DNA of 64,000 nucleotides, taken from Acephala macrosclerotiorum (taxonomy: Eukaryota > Ascomycota > Leotiomycetes > Helotiales > Mollisiaceae). The position numbers were made by a program, and so were the translations under genes. Where the stretch lies: positions 1 to 64,000 of the forward strand of contig MU119363.1 in NCBI GenBank assembly GCA_014904845.1. The letters run 5' to 3'. Below, in pieces: positions 11,450-23,126 of the stretch; position 1 is the first letter of the stretch; every line of letters starts with the position of its first letter. The notes below the pieces were generated by a model that was given only the letters and a program-made list of their open reading frames with translations, did not search any database and was not told the origin of the DNA.

Positions 11450-13600
11450 ATGAGCGACACGACTAGAGCTGGAGAGGATCAAGTTTACAAGGTCCTCCCC
11501 CCAGATGCGTTCAACGTCGATATCGAGCAGAAGACACTCGACAATTCCCATCTCCTGAACGACACCGTTCGTAACTACTCCTGGTCAGGCATCTCCGTCG
11601 TCGTCAAAGATCACAAAACAAAGCAACCGAAGGCCATCCTTCAAGACATCAATGGCATCGTCGAGGCGGGAGAGATCCTTGCATTGATGGCAAGTCCCCT
11701 ACTCCCAAGTAACTCCCCAGAGCGTCTAGGATAGTGTACTGACCGGGTACGTCCGAGAAATAGGGACCTAGTGGCTGCGGAAAGACAACTCTTCTGAACG
11801 TTCTTGCCCACCGCGACGCCGCAACCGGAGCTAAGGTCGAAGGAAACACCTTAGTCAATGGCACTAGCCCATCAACTGGTGCTTTCCGACGCATGAGTAG
11901 CTATGTTGAACAGGAAGATGCACTCATTGGATCCCTTACTGTCCGCGAGACCTTGCACTTTGCAGCTCGACTTGCTCACAAGAAGTAAGTCGGGCCTTCA
12001 CTTTATAACACGGAGGCCCTCTAACCTCCATAGCACCTTGAGCAAGACCGAGCGAACTCGCAGAATTGATGGGCTCCTTGACTCCTTTGGATTGAGAAAT
12101 CAAGCCCATTCTATCATTGGCACGCCCATTCGAAAGGGTATCAGTGGTGGTCAGAAGCGTCGCGTTAGCGTTGCCAGTCAACTGATCACTGCCCCTAAGC
12201 TCCTATTCTTGGACGAACCGACAAGTGGCCTGGATTCTGCTGCCAGCTTTGAAGTCATCTCTTTCATCAAGGAGGTCGCTAAGCGAAATAATGTAAGTAT
12301 ATCCACGATATTACCTTTGAATCCACCAATGCTGGTATCAGCGACTGACCAATTTGCAGTTGATCGTCATTGCCAGTATTCACCAGCCATCCTCTTCCAC
12401 CTTCCAGATGTTCGACAAGCTCCTTCTCCTTTCCGCTGGCAAGTCTCACTACTTCGGCTCGGTCGACGGAGTTGCATCCCACTTTGAAAGCATGGGTTTT
12501 GCTATGCCGAATCATACCAACCCCGCTGAATTTCTTCTTGAGTTGATGAACATCGACTTTGCCACTCATCAAGAATCTGCCGTTCAACGTCTGCAAGAGA
12601 TGCAAAAGGCTTGGACCGTATCCGCTAGCGCAGTGGAGCTCTCGAACCGGGTAGCTGCTATACCAGCAGAAACTCTGCTCGATGTCAAGCCTTCAAAAAG
12701 CAATCTGCCAGTTGTAGTCATGTCCTTGGTACATAGATCTTTCATCAAGAGTTACCGTGATATCGTTGCTTACGGTATTCGCATTGCCATGTACCTGGGT
12801 CTTGCGATCATGATGGGGACCGTCTGGCTTCGTATGAAGACTGATCAAGCTGACATTCAGCCTGTCACTAATGCCATTTTCTTCGGCTCTGCTTTCATGT
12901 CATTCATGGCAGTGGCTTATGTTCCTTCATTCCTCGAAGACCGAGCAACTTTCATCAAGGAACGCCACAATGGCTTGTATGGCCCGACTGCTTTCATGAT
13001 TGCAAACTTCCTCATCGGCCTTCCATATCTCTGTAAGTTGAGCTGCCAATCGCTTGATTCTTCTTCAACTAACATTCAATAGTCCTCATCAGCTTCTTGT
13101 TTAGTGTTGTGGCGTATTGGCTGTCTAATTTCCGACCCACCGCTGGTGCCTTCTTCACCTGGGTTATGTGGCTCTTCCTAGACCTCGTTGCCGCCGAATC
13201 CTTGGTTGTGTTCGTGAGCTCTCTGTTCCCCATTTTTGTGGTCTCTCTTGCACTCACTGCATTCGCCAACGGATTGTGGATGTCAGTTGATGGATTCATG
13301 GTCTCCCCGAAACTCCTCAACGTGTTCTACCGTTACGTCTTCCATTACATTGACTATCAAACATATGTCTTCCAGGGTATGATGGTTAATGAGTTTGCAT
13401 ACAGAGAGTACACGTGCGGCAACAAGTGCGAGTGTATGTTCCAGACCGACCTGTCTGTTCAGTGCTTAATTCCCGGACAAGCCGTGCTGGACCAGTACGG
13501 ATACCATACCGGAAACACTGGTAAATGGGCTGGTATTCTGTTGGGTATTGTTCTCGGCTATCGCCTTCTTGGCTGGGCTGTGTTGTGGGCTCGAAAGTAA
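11450..13600 (+). CDS. ABCG-type half-size ABC transporter
   Basis: Exons 11,450-11,689, 11,764-11,984, 12,034-12,292, 12,360-13,032 and 13,083-13,600 encode 636 residues. The order is nucleotide-binding domain then membrane domain, as in the WHITE/ABCG subfamily. Visible motifs are Walker A GPSGCGKTT (residues 81-89), signature ISGGQ (190-194), Walker B LLFLDEP (210-216), and the H-loop histidine in IHQPSS (248). About six membrane segments follow from residue 350, with a Cys-rich extracellular loop (CGNKCECMF) before the last one. A half-transporter must dimerise to work; likely cargo is a lipid, sterol or toxic hydrophobic compound. Intron 1 must be GC-AG (gcaagt...tag) to keep Walker A intact. 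The start is the first ATG after a CT-rich leader and gives a family-like N-terminus. Confidence 0.93.
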
Positions 13601-14668
13601 GTTGAAAGTTTGTGGAGTTTGGGAATGGCGTTATGAGGAGTATGGGTTGAATGATGATTCAGGCATATCCTTCGAAATGAGCGGTGCGGTAATGGGTGAA
13701 GTGTTTAGTTATTGGGTTTGCTTCAACTGCTATTATGTTCTGGAGTTGGGTGTATTGCTGAGATATTGTGATATAAATGGTTTCTGTAATGATCAAGCAT
13801 GAGAGTGGTGGTCTTTAGCTCGTTTTTGCTTTGCAAAATACCCGGTAGACTTACGAAGTAGTAGCATATCGGTCGCACAACTTGAGCAAATGAAATAATG
13901 TTTCTTGCTGGATTGTAGACATTCACACGATAAACATGTTGGGTCATCTTCTATTTTATTGTCTGTCAATCAACTAAATATATACATAAATATGACATTA
14001 CCCTCTGTCTATCGGCTTCTCTTACTATCATCAACTTGTCCCCAATGTATCATGGGCTGCCTTTTAATTCTAGTTTCAAAGGTTCTTTTTACAGTTACAG
14101 TATTCTTCTTGCCTTGCCGGTTGACGGCACTTCTAGTCTATAATACGAGGGACTGGATTCCATTCGAAACTCGACAGTCTCGCCGCCTCCGAAGGTGCTG
14201 ACTTGAATCACGTGTCAATACATCATCCTCCTCCTCTGATCTTAGGTATCTTGTGTCACCGCCTTGAGCCTGTCTATGTTTCCCAAACACTGCTTGTGTC
14301 GCATTCTCGTAGGAACCTTATCTTGTGTAAATCCCAGCTAGTTGGTAGCCAACCCGTCACGTGGCAGTACAACAAGACCGCTGAAACGAACCAACAGTCC
14401 AGGAGTAGATCAAGTGTTTTCTTCCCATCTGCAAACATCCTGCAAGCCACTCACGATATCCATCGCCCTCGTACCAACTCACTTCACGTCCTCGTACAGC
14501 GTTGCACACTGCCCCAATCCCGCCAATTCTCTCGATTTTGGTGTTCGGCGACCTAAACCCTGCACTCTGCACCTCGACACGTCGTGCACAATCATTCGAC
14601 GGTATTTAGCATGGGTCGGCTCGCCGCCGCATGCCTCCCAAACCACCTCGCATAATCAGGCACTTCAT
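13601..14668. other. Intergenic, terminator and promoter region
   Basis: This lies between the ABC transporter stop and the chosen start of the Zn2Cys6 regulator. The reading frame of the regulator stays open back to 14,342, but that 109-codon stretch is low in conservation-like motifs and looks like leader. No RNA gene or repeat seen. Confidence 0.4.
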
Positions 14669-16739
14669 ATGTCTTGGTCGGCGAGCAATATACTTCCTGC
14701 GCCAGCTGTCAGTGCCGTATCCGTGGAGATGGAGCAGCTAGCGAGTGACAATCTCAACCACAGTCCTGTTGAGACAGCGACAGCTGCAACGGCTGCTGTG
14801 CCCTCCACATCTCCTACCAGCTCGAGCAGCCCGGATGGGGGTCCCGCCTCGCAGTCCCAAACCCAGACCGAGCGACAAGCATCGATAGCCTCCTCCACGC
14901 GACCGGATCAGAACCGAGAGCGGGCCACCGTCCCATCCGCTTGTGTCCAGTGTCGATCAAAGCATCTTAAGTGCGATGGACTGAATCCTTGCACCAGATG
15001 CTCTTCCAACAGCTTCGACTGCGTGTACGTGCGAAGTCGTCGAGGCTTCAAAGGCCCGCGCCGGAACGGGACTGGGGTACAAGGCAAGACTCCCTCTTCA
15101 GTGGTGGTGGGTGCGTCGACCATCGACAGGAGTTGCCCTATGGTCCAGATGAATGGCGCCCCTATTGTGAGAACGAACCCAGGCGTCAATGCCCCGAGTG
15201 GTCTAGCCACGCCTCCAGACCATAGATTAATGACCCTTCCTCGCCCTGTCGATCTCCCGGGTTTTGACATAGGGCAAGAACTTGTTTCGTTTGAATCAAA
15301 GTCGTTGCCGTCCGGATTGGACCTTCGAGAACGATGTATCGAAGCCTTCTTCTATCATTTCTACCCCGCTCACCCGTTTGTACTTCCGAGGCACAGCTTC
15401 TATGCTCTGAGGAAGGAGAAGCCGGTTGAGCATTTGGAGGCTGCCATGCGTTATGTGGGCTCGTTTTATGTACCGCAAGCCCCAACTGTGGCGTTGGGTC
15501 TAGAGGCTGAACGAGCTGTTTATGATCCTGGGTGTAGGAAAGATGCGTTGAAGGTACAAGCTATGCTCATTTTGGTTATTGGCCTTGATGGTTATACGTA
15601 TCAGGAGAAAGCGTTGCAGATCCTGCTTGATGCTCAACAAGTGGCTTTGGAGCTTGGGATGAATAAGCATGACTTCGCTTTCATGAATTCAGGAGGTTCA
15701 GATGCTGTAGCAGAAAGTTGGAGGAGGACTTGGTGGGAGTTGTATATTGTGGATGGGATGATTGCTGGTGTACATCAAAAGAGTAACTTTCAGATGAAAG
15801 ATATAGCAGCTGATGTTGGTCTGCCTTGTGAAGAGAAGGAGTATGCATCGGGAGTAAGTCATGATGATGCCTTGGTAGATTGATCTTTGCTGACTGTAGC
15901 AGCAAATTCCACCTCCTCATTCTATGGAAGACTTCGACGATGAATCGTTCGATGGAAGAGACTTTACGTACTCTTCTTTTGCATATCGAATCGCTGCAAT
16001 CCGAAATCTAGGTCGTGTATTGTCCTCACGACAGATCATGCTTCCAGATGTCCCAATGATCAACAGGATCGATGCCTACTTGGTCAACTGGAGACTTCAC
16101 CTACCTGACTCAAAGAAGGATTTCATCAACCATGAAGGTCATCTTGATGAGATGCTCTTCCAAGCACATATGATAACTGAAGCGTAAGAAACCTCTTCCA
16201 TGATTACATTCTACGTCATACTGATCAAACCTAGCACAACAATCCTCCTCCACCGCGAACACTCCGAACTCGACTCCAGCGTCGCCCGTGACGTAACCTC
16301 CTGCGCCCCCCACAAAGCCATCGTCCCGGGGCAATCCTACAACGTCCACGCCGCAAAAACCATTCAAGCCGCCCAAGACATCTCAAAGCTTATCCAACTC
16401 CCCGTTCCTCTCGTAAAACACACCCATTTCTTCACCTGCGTCGTCACCTTGGCATCTATCGTTCACCTGTCCTGTTGGTCTGTATTGATGCCGCTTATTC
16501 GTGATGATGATTTGAGGCAGCAGTTGAGACTGAATACCGGGGCGTTGAAGACGTTGTGGCAGGTTTGGCCGAGTGCGGGGAAGGCGTTTGGTCAGGTTAA
16601 GGGGGTGGCCCAGGAGATTTATAGAGAGAAGAAGAGGGCGGCTGAGGTGGGGTTTTGGGGAGAATTGACTGATGATGAGGTTATGAGGAGTATGATTGAG
16701 GACCAGACTATTATGGAGGAGTTGCAGTTGCTTAACTGA
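14669..16739 (+). CDS. Zn2Cys6 fungal transcription factor
   Basis: Exons 14,669-15,853, 15,903-16,183 and 16,235-16,739 give 656 residues. The DNA-binding cluster near residues 93-119 has the spacing Cys-x2-Cys-x6-Cys-x5-Cys-x2-Cys-x6-Cys (begins CVQCRSKHLKC), followed by a basic linker RRGFKGPRR. A Ser/Thr/Ala-rich N-terminus precedes it. The middle (after FYHFYPAHPFVLPRHSFY) fits the fungal transcription factor middle homology domain, of the kind found in xylanolytic and related regulators. It should act in the nucleus as a pathway-specific regulator; targets unknown. The first intron acceptor is ambiguous by one codon (tag|cag or tagcag|). The frame also remains open upstream to an ATG at 14,342, so a longer N-terminus is possible. 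Confidence 0.9.
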
Positions 16740-17667
16740 AAGCTGGTAGTTTGATATTAGATATTTGAGATGCGGGGAATAATGTTTATGAATTATGATA
16801 TCGGGGGTTAGTTTGGGAAGCCAAGTTGTGGCGGGATATAAGGATATGGGGCATCGCTTCTTCAATGAATATATGCCCATGTTCCCGAACTGCAGAGTCT
16901 GTTTTGATGATATGGTCCGGAACCTGCTCTAAGCTCAAGTCTCAAGGACAAATATTCTGGACAGCAAAATCATTATGGATCGAAAAGCGACTTTGGACAG
17001 CAGACATCGGCAAGCGGGAAGCTAGAACGATTTCTGCCGTCAAGTTACTAACGGCTATTTTGTGACACTCTCTATTCCTTTCCAGAACATAAACAAAAGG
17101 CACTTCACCACCGCCCATGGGCAATCGAACCTCTCGTCCAAATGCTTGTCAGACCTTGACTGCAAAAAGTTTTTTCGACGGCCGTCGTTCCTTGCCCAGC
17201 TCAGAGAGGAGCTTCCCTTAAGGATGGGTCAATGCTTAAGCGGCAATTAGTATTAAACTAAAGGCGGATTCTCTAATATGAAAGGGAGTATAGTAAATGA
17301 AACAGGTATTCTTAAATGTTCCTACTTAACATGTAACTTTTCGATCCCAAAGTAAAAGGGTGAACCACGGACACTTGCTAGTGAAGGGAAGTATAAAGAA
17401 ATGGTTCTGAATGCTCAAGCAACAGATAAGCATTTTAAATCTCGAAGCCAATGAATTAATTCAAAATCCTTCCACCATTAAACTCGTCATTCCCTCTTTC
17501 AGAATATCCGTCTTGAGAATATTCAAGTTCCACGTGATGCCTTCCCCACACCAACATTGAGGGGTTCGCCAAAAACGCGAACATCGACGCGCCTAAAAGT
17601 CAATCAACATCGCCTTAACACCACTTACGCCTCTCCGAAGCAACACTACCCCTCAACGATACGGAAA
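16740..17667. other. Intergenic, no gene seen
   Basis: Short frames on both strands only. AT content rises around 17,240-17,480. The last part is the leader of the downstream dad3 gene. Confidence 0.4.
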
Positions 17668-18034
17668 ATGGAACCCTCAGAATCAACCTCCGCGCTCCCC
17701 AGCTCAGCAAACGAAGAGCTCTCTCCTCTCGAACAAGATGTGCTAGATGAGTATGAGCGTTTGGCCGAGAATATGAAGAAGGTACTTTCACCCTTCGCCC
17801 ATCCTCTTCTCTCCTCCCTTACTCTAGCCAAAGAGCAGCGCTGAATTATTTGGTGTATAGTTGGCCAGCCTGCTTGACGCGATGGCAGGCAAACCCACGG
17901 CAGAGATTCTGGATGGATTGAGACAACTGGAGCGCAAGACGAGTTTGGTGTTTACTTTATTGAAGGCTAGTGTTTATAGTATTGTGTTGCAGCAGGAGAT
18001 TTATTCTGGGGATCAGGGTGGGCAGGATGGTTGA
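17668..18034 (+). CDS. dad3: DASH complex subunit Dad3
   Basis: Two exons (17,668-17,781 and 17,861-18,034; 79-nt intron) encode 95 residues. The protein is a short acidic alpha-helical polypeptide with the Dad3 family signature: LSPLEQDVLDEYERL near residues 19-33, then ILDGLRQLERKTSLVFTLLKASVYSIVLQQ in the second half. DASH/Dam1 is the fungal ring complex that couples kinetochores to spindle microtubule plus ends; Dad3 is a small core subunit acting in the nucleus at mitosis. Length fits the family. The ATG at 17,668 is chosen because the upstream in-frame extension is basic and unlike Dad3. It is convergent with the uS5m gene, with 287 bp between stops. Confidence 0.92.
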
Positions 18035-18321
18035 GGGGGGAGAAAGGGGGGTTTGGACGACGATATTATACTGAGTTGGCTTATTGCTGAGCGCGGACAC
18101 GCTCCTTGCGAAGGACACGGATCTGAAAGATGATCTGGAAGAGGGATGAGGCATAGGCACTCAGGATGTTACGGCACGACGGATATGACGATACCTAGAT
18201 ATTGGCGGAGGAAGGAGGTATACAATTGCGAGGCAATAAGTTGCCCGGCTATGCTCATGCTATGCTGCGCCTGTCTATGCAACTCTATACTCATACATAC
18301 AATCCGACAATGTACAACCAA

Positions 18322-19716
18322 TTATACACGGCCACCATAGTACACTTTTCTCACATCAACCAACTTCTTGCCTCTCCCCCGCGCGATCTCGTCTGGTATT
18401 CTTTGCGTCAACAAGGCTTTGTAGGCTGCCTTGACTGTGTTCATCTTGTTTCGTGACCTGGGGACTTTGGCGGCGAGGTCGTGGATTCCTGCTGCTCGTG
18501 CCATTTCGAAAATAAGGTGCTGGCAGCGGAGGCCAAATCCTAAGAGATGTCAGCATCCAATCTGGGTCTTTCTGTCAAAGGGAAATGTACCTGGTGGTCG
18601 AGACATAAGCTTCAGCTCAACAGCAGACACCTTTCCCTCTACCTCTCCAAAAATAGTCCTCTCTTCATACCGAGGGATGGGCTGCATGGCGCGGATTGCT
18701 GCAATCCTAGCATTACTCTGCGTCTCTTCGGTTTCCTGCCCTTTCGCCTCCCCAATACCCAATCTGCCATTCCCATTCCCAGCAATTGCCAGACAATAAA
18801 TGCTTGCAATCTTGCCCAAACGAGTTTGGTTGACCACACGATGCTTGACCAAAATCTTGACCTTGTAATCCAGAATCTCGTCCAAGGTCAAGCCTGTCGA
18901 CTTGATCAGTCTGTTGTACTGTCCGTCAGGATCTCGAGGGTCGACATCCTCTTCGTCGTCCTTCTCCATCGCCGCCTCCTTTTCATCAGCAAATCTCTTG
19001 GGCAAGCCTGGCGCAAAGGCGAATGGAGTCTGATCTCGTGGTATGGGCTTGCCATCTGTGCCAATGAACCAAGGTTGTCGATCTTCAATCTTCATGTGGT
19101 CCAACCGATCAAGAGGATATATCTCGGGATTCTCTTCTTCGCCGTCTTTGTCCTCTTTTTTCTTCGGCCGAATCTCGTCCCACACCTTCTTCTCTGCTAC
19201 ATACTGTTCCTCGACCTCAACATCTGACAGAGAGGACTCCCATGGGCTCATTAATCTAATATTTGGGTCGATCGGCCCATTGTACTTCTGCGGCCTGTCC
19301 AACAGGTCTCGTGTCCTGCTGAAATCTTCGATATATGGCAGAGTACCCATATCTGAACGTACGACACCTCGATCCGCGAGATCCTCGGGTTTGACTGCGG
19401 ACTCTCCAGCTAAAATTGCTTCCATCTGCTGAGGTGTATATTTCTTCGTAAGCGCTTGTTTTTCCTCGTACGTATACGGTTTGAATAGTTTCTGAGGTCG
19501 CTTCGAATCCACAAGGCCCATATCAGATGCCTTTACGCTGGGATACCTCGGTCGTCTTCGTTCGCAGTGGCCAGGGGAGGAGTGGAAATTTTGGCATCGT
19601 ATCCGTGGCCGCCAGTTCGGCGCAGGAGGAGTTGAAAAGAGACATCGTGCAGGCCGTGAGACGCTCATCACTGTTGAGTTATTTGGAGATCTTGCGGGCA
19701 CCCTCGGATGGCTCAA
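18322..19716 (-). CDS. MRPS5: Mitochondrial small-subunit ribosomal protein uS5m
   Basis: Two exons (19,716-18,591 and 18,539-18,322; 51-nt intron 18,540-18,590) encode 447 residues. The N-terminus is Arg/Ser-rich and fits a mitochondrial presequence. The S5 N-terminal RNA-binding segment lies in the middle ([20 protein letters not shown]), followed by the glycine-rich loop [11 protein letters not shown]. The second exon carries the S5 C-terminal fold ([19 protein letters not shown]). It is a component of the mitochondrial 37S ribosomal subunit near the mRNA entry site. The long N-terminal extension is normal for fungal uS5m. A second ATG 16 codons downstream is an alternative start. The splice junction RPPG|FGLRC restores the conserved S5 sequence, which the unspliced reading destroys. 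Confidence 0.94.
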
Positions 19717-21216
19717 TGGTGCTGGGCAGACAACTCGCGTGAGTTCGACACTTTTTGAGCCTTGAAGCTATTTCTCGCACGTGACTTTAATCACCTTTCC
19801 TAATTGGTCCAAGCCTCGATGGCTTTAAATCGAAGCTAAGAGGACTTCATCTTTCTTCACATTCTAGAATATATATACTATCGAGATCTCATCAAGCTTC
19901 GTTCATATAGATACCCTAAAATATGGCCATTGTAGCCGGAGCACTGATTTCAAGTCTCCAGATCGCTAGCCAGAAGCCTCCATCACTTGGTCCATAAGCC
20001 CATTATGTTTTCTGGTTGTTTGAGTTGTCATGTATCATTGCCCACCTGTTCAGAACGTACTTCATTCTCCCTCTTGAGCGAGACCGACCTGGACAGTAGG
20101 TGACTGAAATGTTGTGGTCCTTCTAGAGTAAGATGCTCAGGACATCATGCCATTTTTCTAACGTTACTTTTGAGGATGCATCTTAATACACTTCACATTG
20201 ATTCCAACTTTTCAGCATTTGTTCCCTGCTTTCTACTTTGTTAGTCGAGGAACAGAAGCGGCTGTTATCCCCAAAGCCTTTGCTCATCCATGAATTACAC
20301 CTTCTTAGTCTTTTCTTGGAAAGGAGGGCTATTCTCCAAATGTCGAGATGCCCACGATGGCACAAGTCATGAATTATTTTGAGTCTTTATTTCCCCACTC
20401 ATCACTGCTAATCGAAGCGTATTAGGAAGAACTTCACTGGTGTATATCCAAAATTTGCAGCCGTGGAGAGCGTGCTGGCAACCTCAAACACCAATCCTAG
20501 CAAAGGTATTTATCCTTCACATGCTATCTGCCGCAAAATCAACAACTCATTCTCGAAGCTTGGCTCGATAAGTTGAGGCTTCTCGGGAGGAGGAGTCAAT
20601 TTCAGGATCGACTCACTTGTTTACTTACACTACCTCCGCATTCCAGCTTTGCCATGCTTTCAGGTCTCCACGAAACGTTGCGATGGCATTGATTATTGTA
20701 CCAAAGTGCAAGCTTAGCGAGTGAAGGTCTTTCTTTGCAAGCCCGCACACAGGGATATTCAAAGACGCTTCATTCCTGGTGCTTTCTGGTTGCCTTTTAA
20801 GTCCCGAAATCAACCCCAACGTACTCGGCCAGGGAGGACAAAAGCAGCATTCTGCATATTTTCGGGACTGTGCCAAGATGCAATTGGGCAACGTGGTCGC
20901 AACACAATCACCAGTCAACGAATCAAAATCAGGTGAGCTGCCGGCCTCTGCAGATATCGTCAGCCCTACGATGGCGAACCAAGCGCACCCTCTGTTCACG
21001 ATAAAGTGGTCGCCATCATCGCCAGACTCTCACTGTCTGTTATCGAAGACAAAATCTTTTCATCATTATATTCTGAATGTTTCAAGAGGTCAGCTTTCAT
21101 TCGCAATGATCCGTTGAATAACACGACGAAACTATTGACGAAAGTCTCAGCACGCGTTCAGCTGCGAGATCGCACTGCACGAAATACCAACCACGACGCC
21201 GACATCGACACCAACC
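19717..21216. other. Intergenic with a possible decayed small gene
   Basis: At 19,923 an ATG with a TA-rich element 55 bp upstream opens a frame that is stopped by TAA at 19,995. It then stays open in the same frame to 20,097 with a hydrophobic, protein-like translation. A possible intron (donor gtaggt near 20,096, acceptor ttttcag at 20,216) and open frames to about 20,424 follow. I recognise no family. It may be a decayed gene or chance. The rest of the interval shows nothing. The end is the leader of the gene at 21,217. Confidence 0.3.
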
Positions 21217-21696
21217 ATGAGCAACGATCAGATCTCGCCTCAGGGGTTCACGCGAGATCCGGGTAACGGCTCGCAACGAGGAACTCCTCTTTCAATAACG
21301 ACCTCGAGGCAGGGCGATGGGACCGTTATGAGCCAATCACCACCTCAGTATTCAGCACTGCCACCACAGTCTGCCTACCGAGTCAGCAGCAGTCCACTAC
21401 CTTCCCCATCAACCCCACAGCGCGCTACTGCAACAAGGTCGACTACTATCGACACCCCAAGATCTGCTGGGTTCATAGATAGATGTCCCAGGCTTCCTGG
21501 TACACTGAGGAGCGGTGCAAAGAGTCCAACTTCAACGAGCTTAAAGAGGAGATCCGATACGATGATCGATAGGCGATTGTCCGACGACCCAAAGAAGAAT
21601 GCCTATACACAATGTGGGAGACATAGTGATGAATGGCTGTTTGGCGGGTTGACGTTCGATAGCATCAAGAAGGTGTGGGAGAGGGATAAGAAGTAG
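21217..21696 (+). CDS. Small Ser/Pro-rich protein of unknown function
   Basis: One uninterrupted frame of 159 codons. The first 100 residues are Ser/Pro/Gln/Thr-rich and probably disordered. The C-terminal 35 residues, including YTQCGRHSDEWLFGGLTF, are compact and look like a conserved short motif, with aromatic residues and a single Cys-Gly-Arg-His. My impression is that similar C-terminal motifs occur in small uncharacterised proteins of filamentous ascomycetes, but this was not tested. There is no signal peptide or membrane segment. The ATG sits in an ACC-ATG context after a purine-poor leader. An upstream non-coding or short first exon is possible. Function unknown. Confidence 0.6.
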   Translation: MSNDQISPQGFTRDPGNGSQRGTPLSITTSRQGDGTVMSQSPPQYSALPPQSAYRVSSSPLPSPSTPQRATATRSTTIDTPRSAGFIDRCPRLPGTLRSGAKSPTSTSLKRRSDTMIDRRLSDDPKKNAYTQCGRHSDEWLFGGLTFDSIKKVWERDKK

Positions 21697-22814
21697 TGAG
21701 AGCAAGCTAGGAAGGAGTGAGGAAGGGGGATGCGGGGATGCGGGGATGCGGGGCGGAGGAGAAGAAGCGTTTCGTTTCTTGCCTAAATTGCAATCTGCTT
21801 TGACAGTTTATGTTTGATACTCGGTCATTCCTGGTGAAGGTCATCAGAAGTGGTCTGGAAAGCGTCTGCTGAAGCTTATGTTTACGCGGGTGCTGCAAGA
21901 TGAGAAGATGAAGATTAATTGGCGTATGGAGTCTAAGCGTGTTGCGTGTCTTTCTTCGAACATGTTCGTTCGCACCAAAATTTGAGTCTAGGTCGTGAAG
22001 ATGAAGATGGAAGTTGCGGCATTGTCCATACGTGTCATTCCGAATATGTGATACACCATCCGGGGTAAGCCTAGCACCACCAATTCAAAGCTTGATGAGC
22101 AACCATACTTTCGTTCCAATCCGTTTCTAGCAAGTCATACCATCATGTTTCTGCCTCGCTTAAACATTGCTTCCATCACCCTCCCTTCTTCTCAATATTC
22201 CCAGCAGTCGGCGCCAGCATCTACCAGTTACCGGGGATCCTCTGAGGTGTTACATGCGCAGATCTCAAGTTCAAGCCCAAGTATTAACTCCCAACTGTCA
22301 TGTAGCACAGAAGAAACAACGGGCGCTTCGGATCCAATTCCTTCGATCTCGTGACTAAGCCGCTGGAGATCGTTCCTTTGCAGACCACTCTGGCTTTTCT
22401 TCAAGGTCGCACAAATGCAGCACGAGTTCAAATAGTTGAACTCAACCCAGTGCATCTGTTCCATGTAGGTAGATGCGAATAGGACTCGTTCTTTCCTTCC
22501 CTACAGAGACACTGCCTACTATTACTATCACTTGGCTGGATCGTGGAATGGTTGGGAAGGAGCATTGAAGCTTGTAATTTGTCTGGGGCACATGTTTGTG
22601 CTGCGTTCTCCCCGTCCCTGCCATCGATTTAGTTTCGCGCGTTGGCTGTCGGACTTTGAAGGCTTCGAGAGAGATGACTACTTTAAGATAGCGCACTTTT
22701 CGCTGGTCTAAATTGCCAACCTATAAAACCCCATTCAAATCCTCTTTCGACTTCATCGGCTCAAATTCACATCTACTCGACCTCAAGTCCCAACGGCCGT
22801 TATACTTTTAGAAA
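21697..22814. other. Intergenic, no gene seen
   Basis: It contains an 8-bp tandem triplication (gatgcggg, 21,729-21,752). A 70-codon plus-strand frame starting at 22,145 is Ser-rich and shows no domain. The interval ends in the promoter of the small secreted-protein relic at 22,815. Confidence 0.35.
22722..22728 (+). promoter_or_regulatory. Candidate TATA box
   Basis: tataaaa lies 87 bp before the expected start codon position of the small secreted-protein relic at 22,815. A CT-rich stretch (22,740-22,790) with ctcgacctcaag lies between, as in strongly expressed fungal genes. Confidence 0.45.
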
Positions 22815-23126
22815 ATAAAAGTCCCACCTTCACTCGTCATTATTAGTACACTCTTGGCATTCTGCGACACACAATTTACTGAAGCTGACTATAACGAACC
22901 GAACGATGCTTGCATGGCTGAAGGTGGTATCACGGTAAGCTAACACTGACATCAGAATGTCCTCTGCGCTGGCGTTTTTCCTTGGTATGTTGTAGTGAGA
23001 TATCAAGGCGTCACAAATCCAGTGTTCTATCCCTTTGGGCAATACTATTTATATCAGCTCTCAATAGGAGAGCTTGCGCAGTTTGCAGTATTCTGCAAGG
23101 CTACCCAGTACTGCAACTATCCGTGA
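22815..23126 (+). pseudogene. Small secreted Cys-containing protein, start lost and interrupted
   Basis: A 104-codon reading frame shows a signal-peptide-like N-terminus (hydrophobic core VIISTLLAF), then five cysteines at codons 17, 33, 51, 94 and 100, and ends in CNYP before TGA. The codon where ATG is expected is ATA (22,815-22,817). Two in-frame stops lie at 22,941-22,943 (TAA) and 22,947-22,949 (TGA). The stops sit inside a segment beginning gtaagc and ending cag (22,935-22,955) that could be a 21-nt intron, but that is far shorter than any other intron here. A TATA box lies upstream. Small size, signal peptide and cysteines fit a secreted effector-like or cell-surface protein. I recognise no family. 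Confidence 0.45.

Noticed and set aside
13548..13802. 84-codon frame overlapping the end of the ABC transporter
   Set aside because: Out-of-frame overlap with the last exon, no domain; a shadow.
14342..14668. N-terminal extension of the Zn2Cys6 regulator
   Set aside because: Open in frame, but the translation is leader-like. The ATG at 14,669 is preferred; not excluded.
22935..22955. 21-nt intron in the small secreted-protein gene
   Set aside because: Ends look like splice sites, but 21 nt is below the length known to allow lariat formation in fungi. Kept only as an alternative to two stop mutations.
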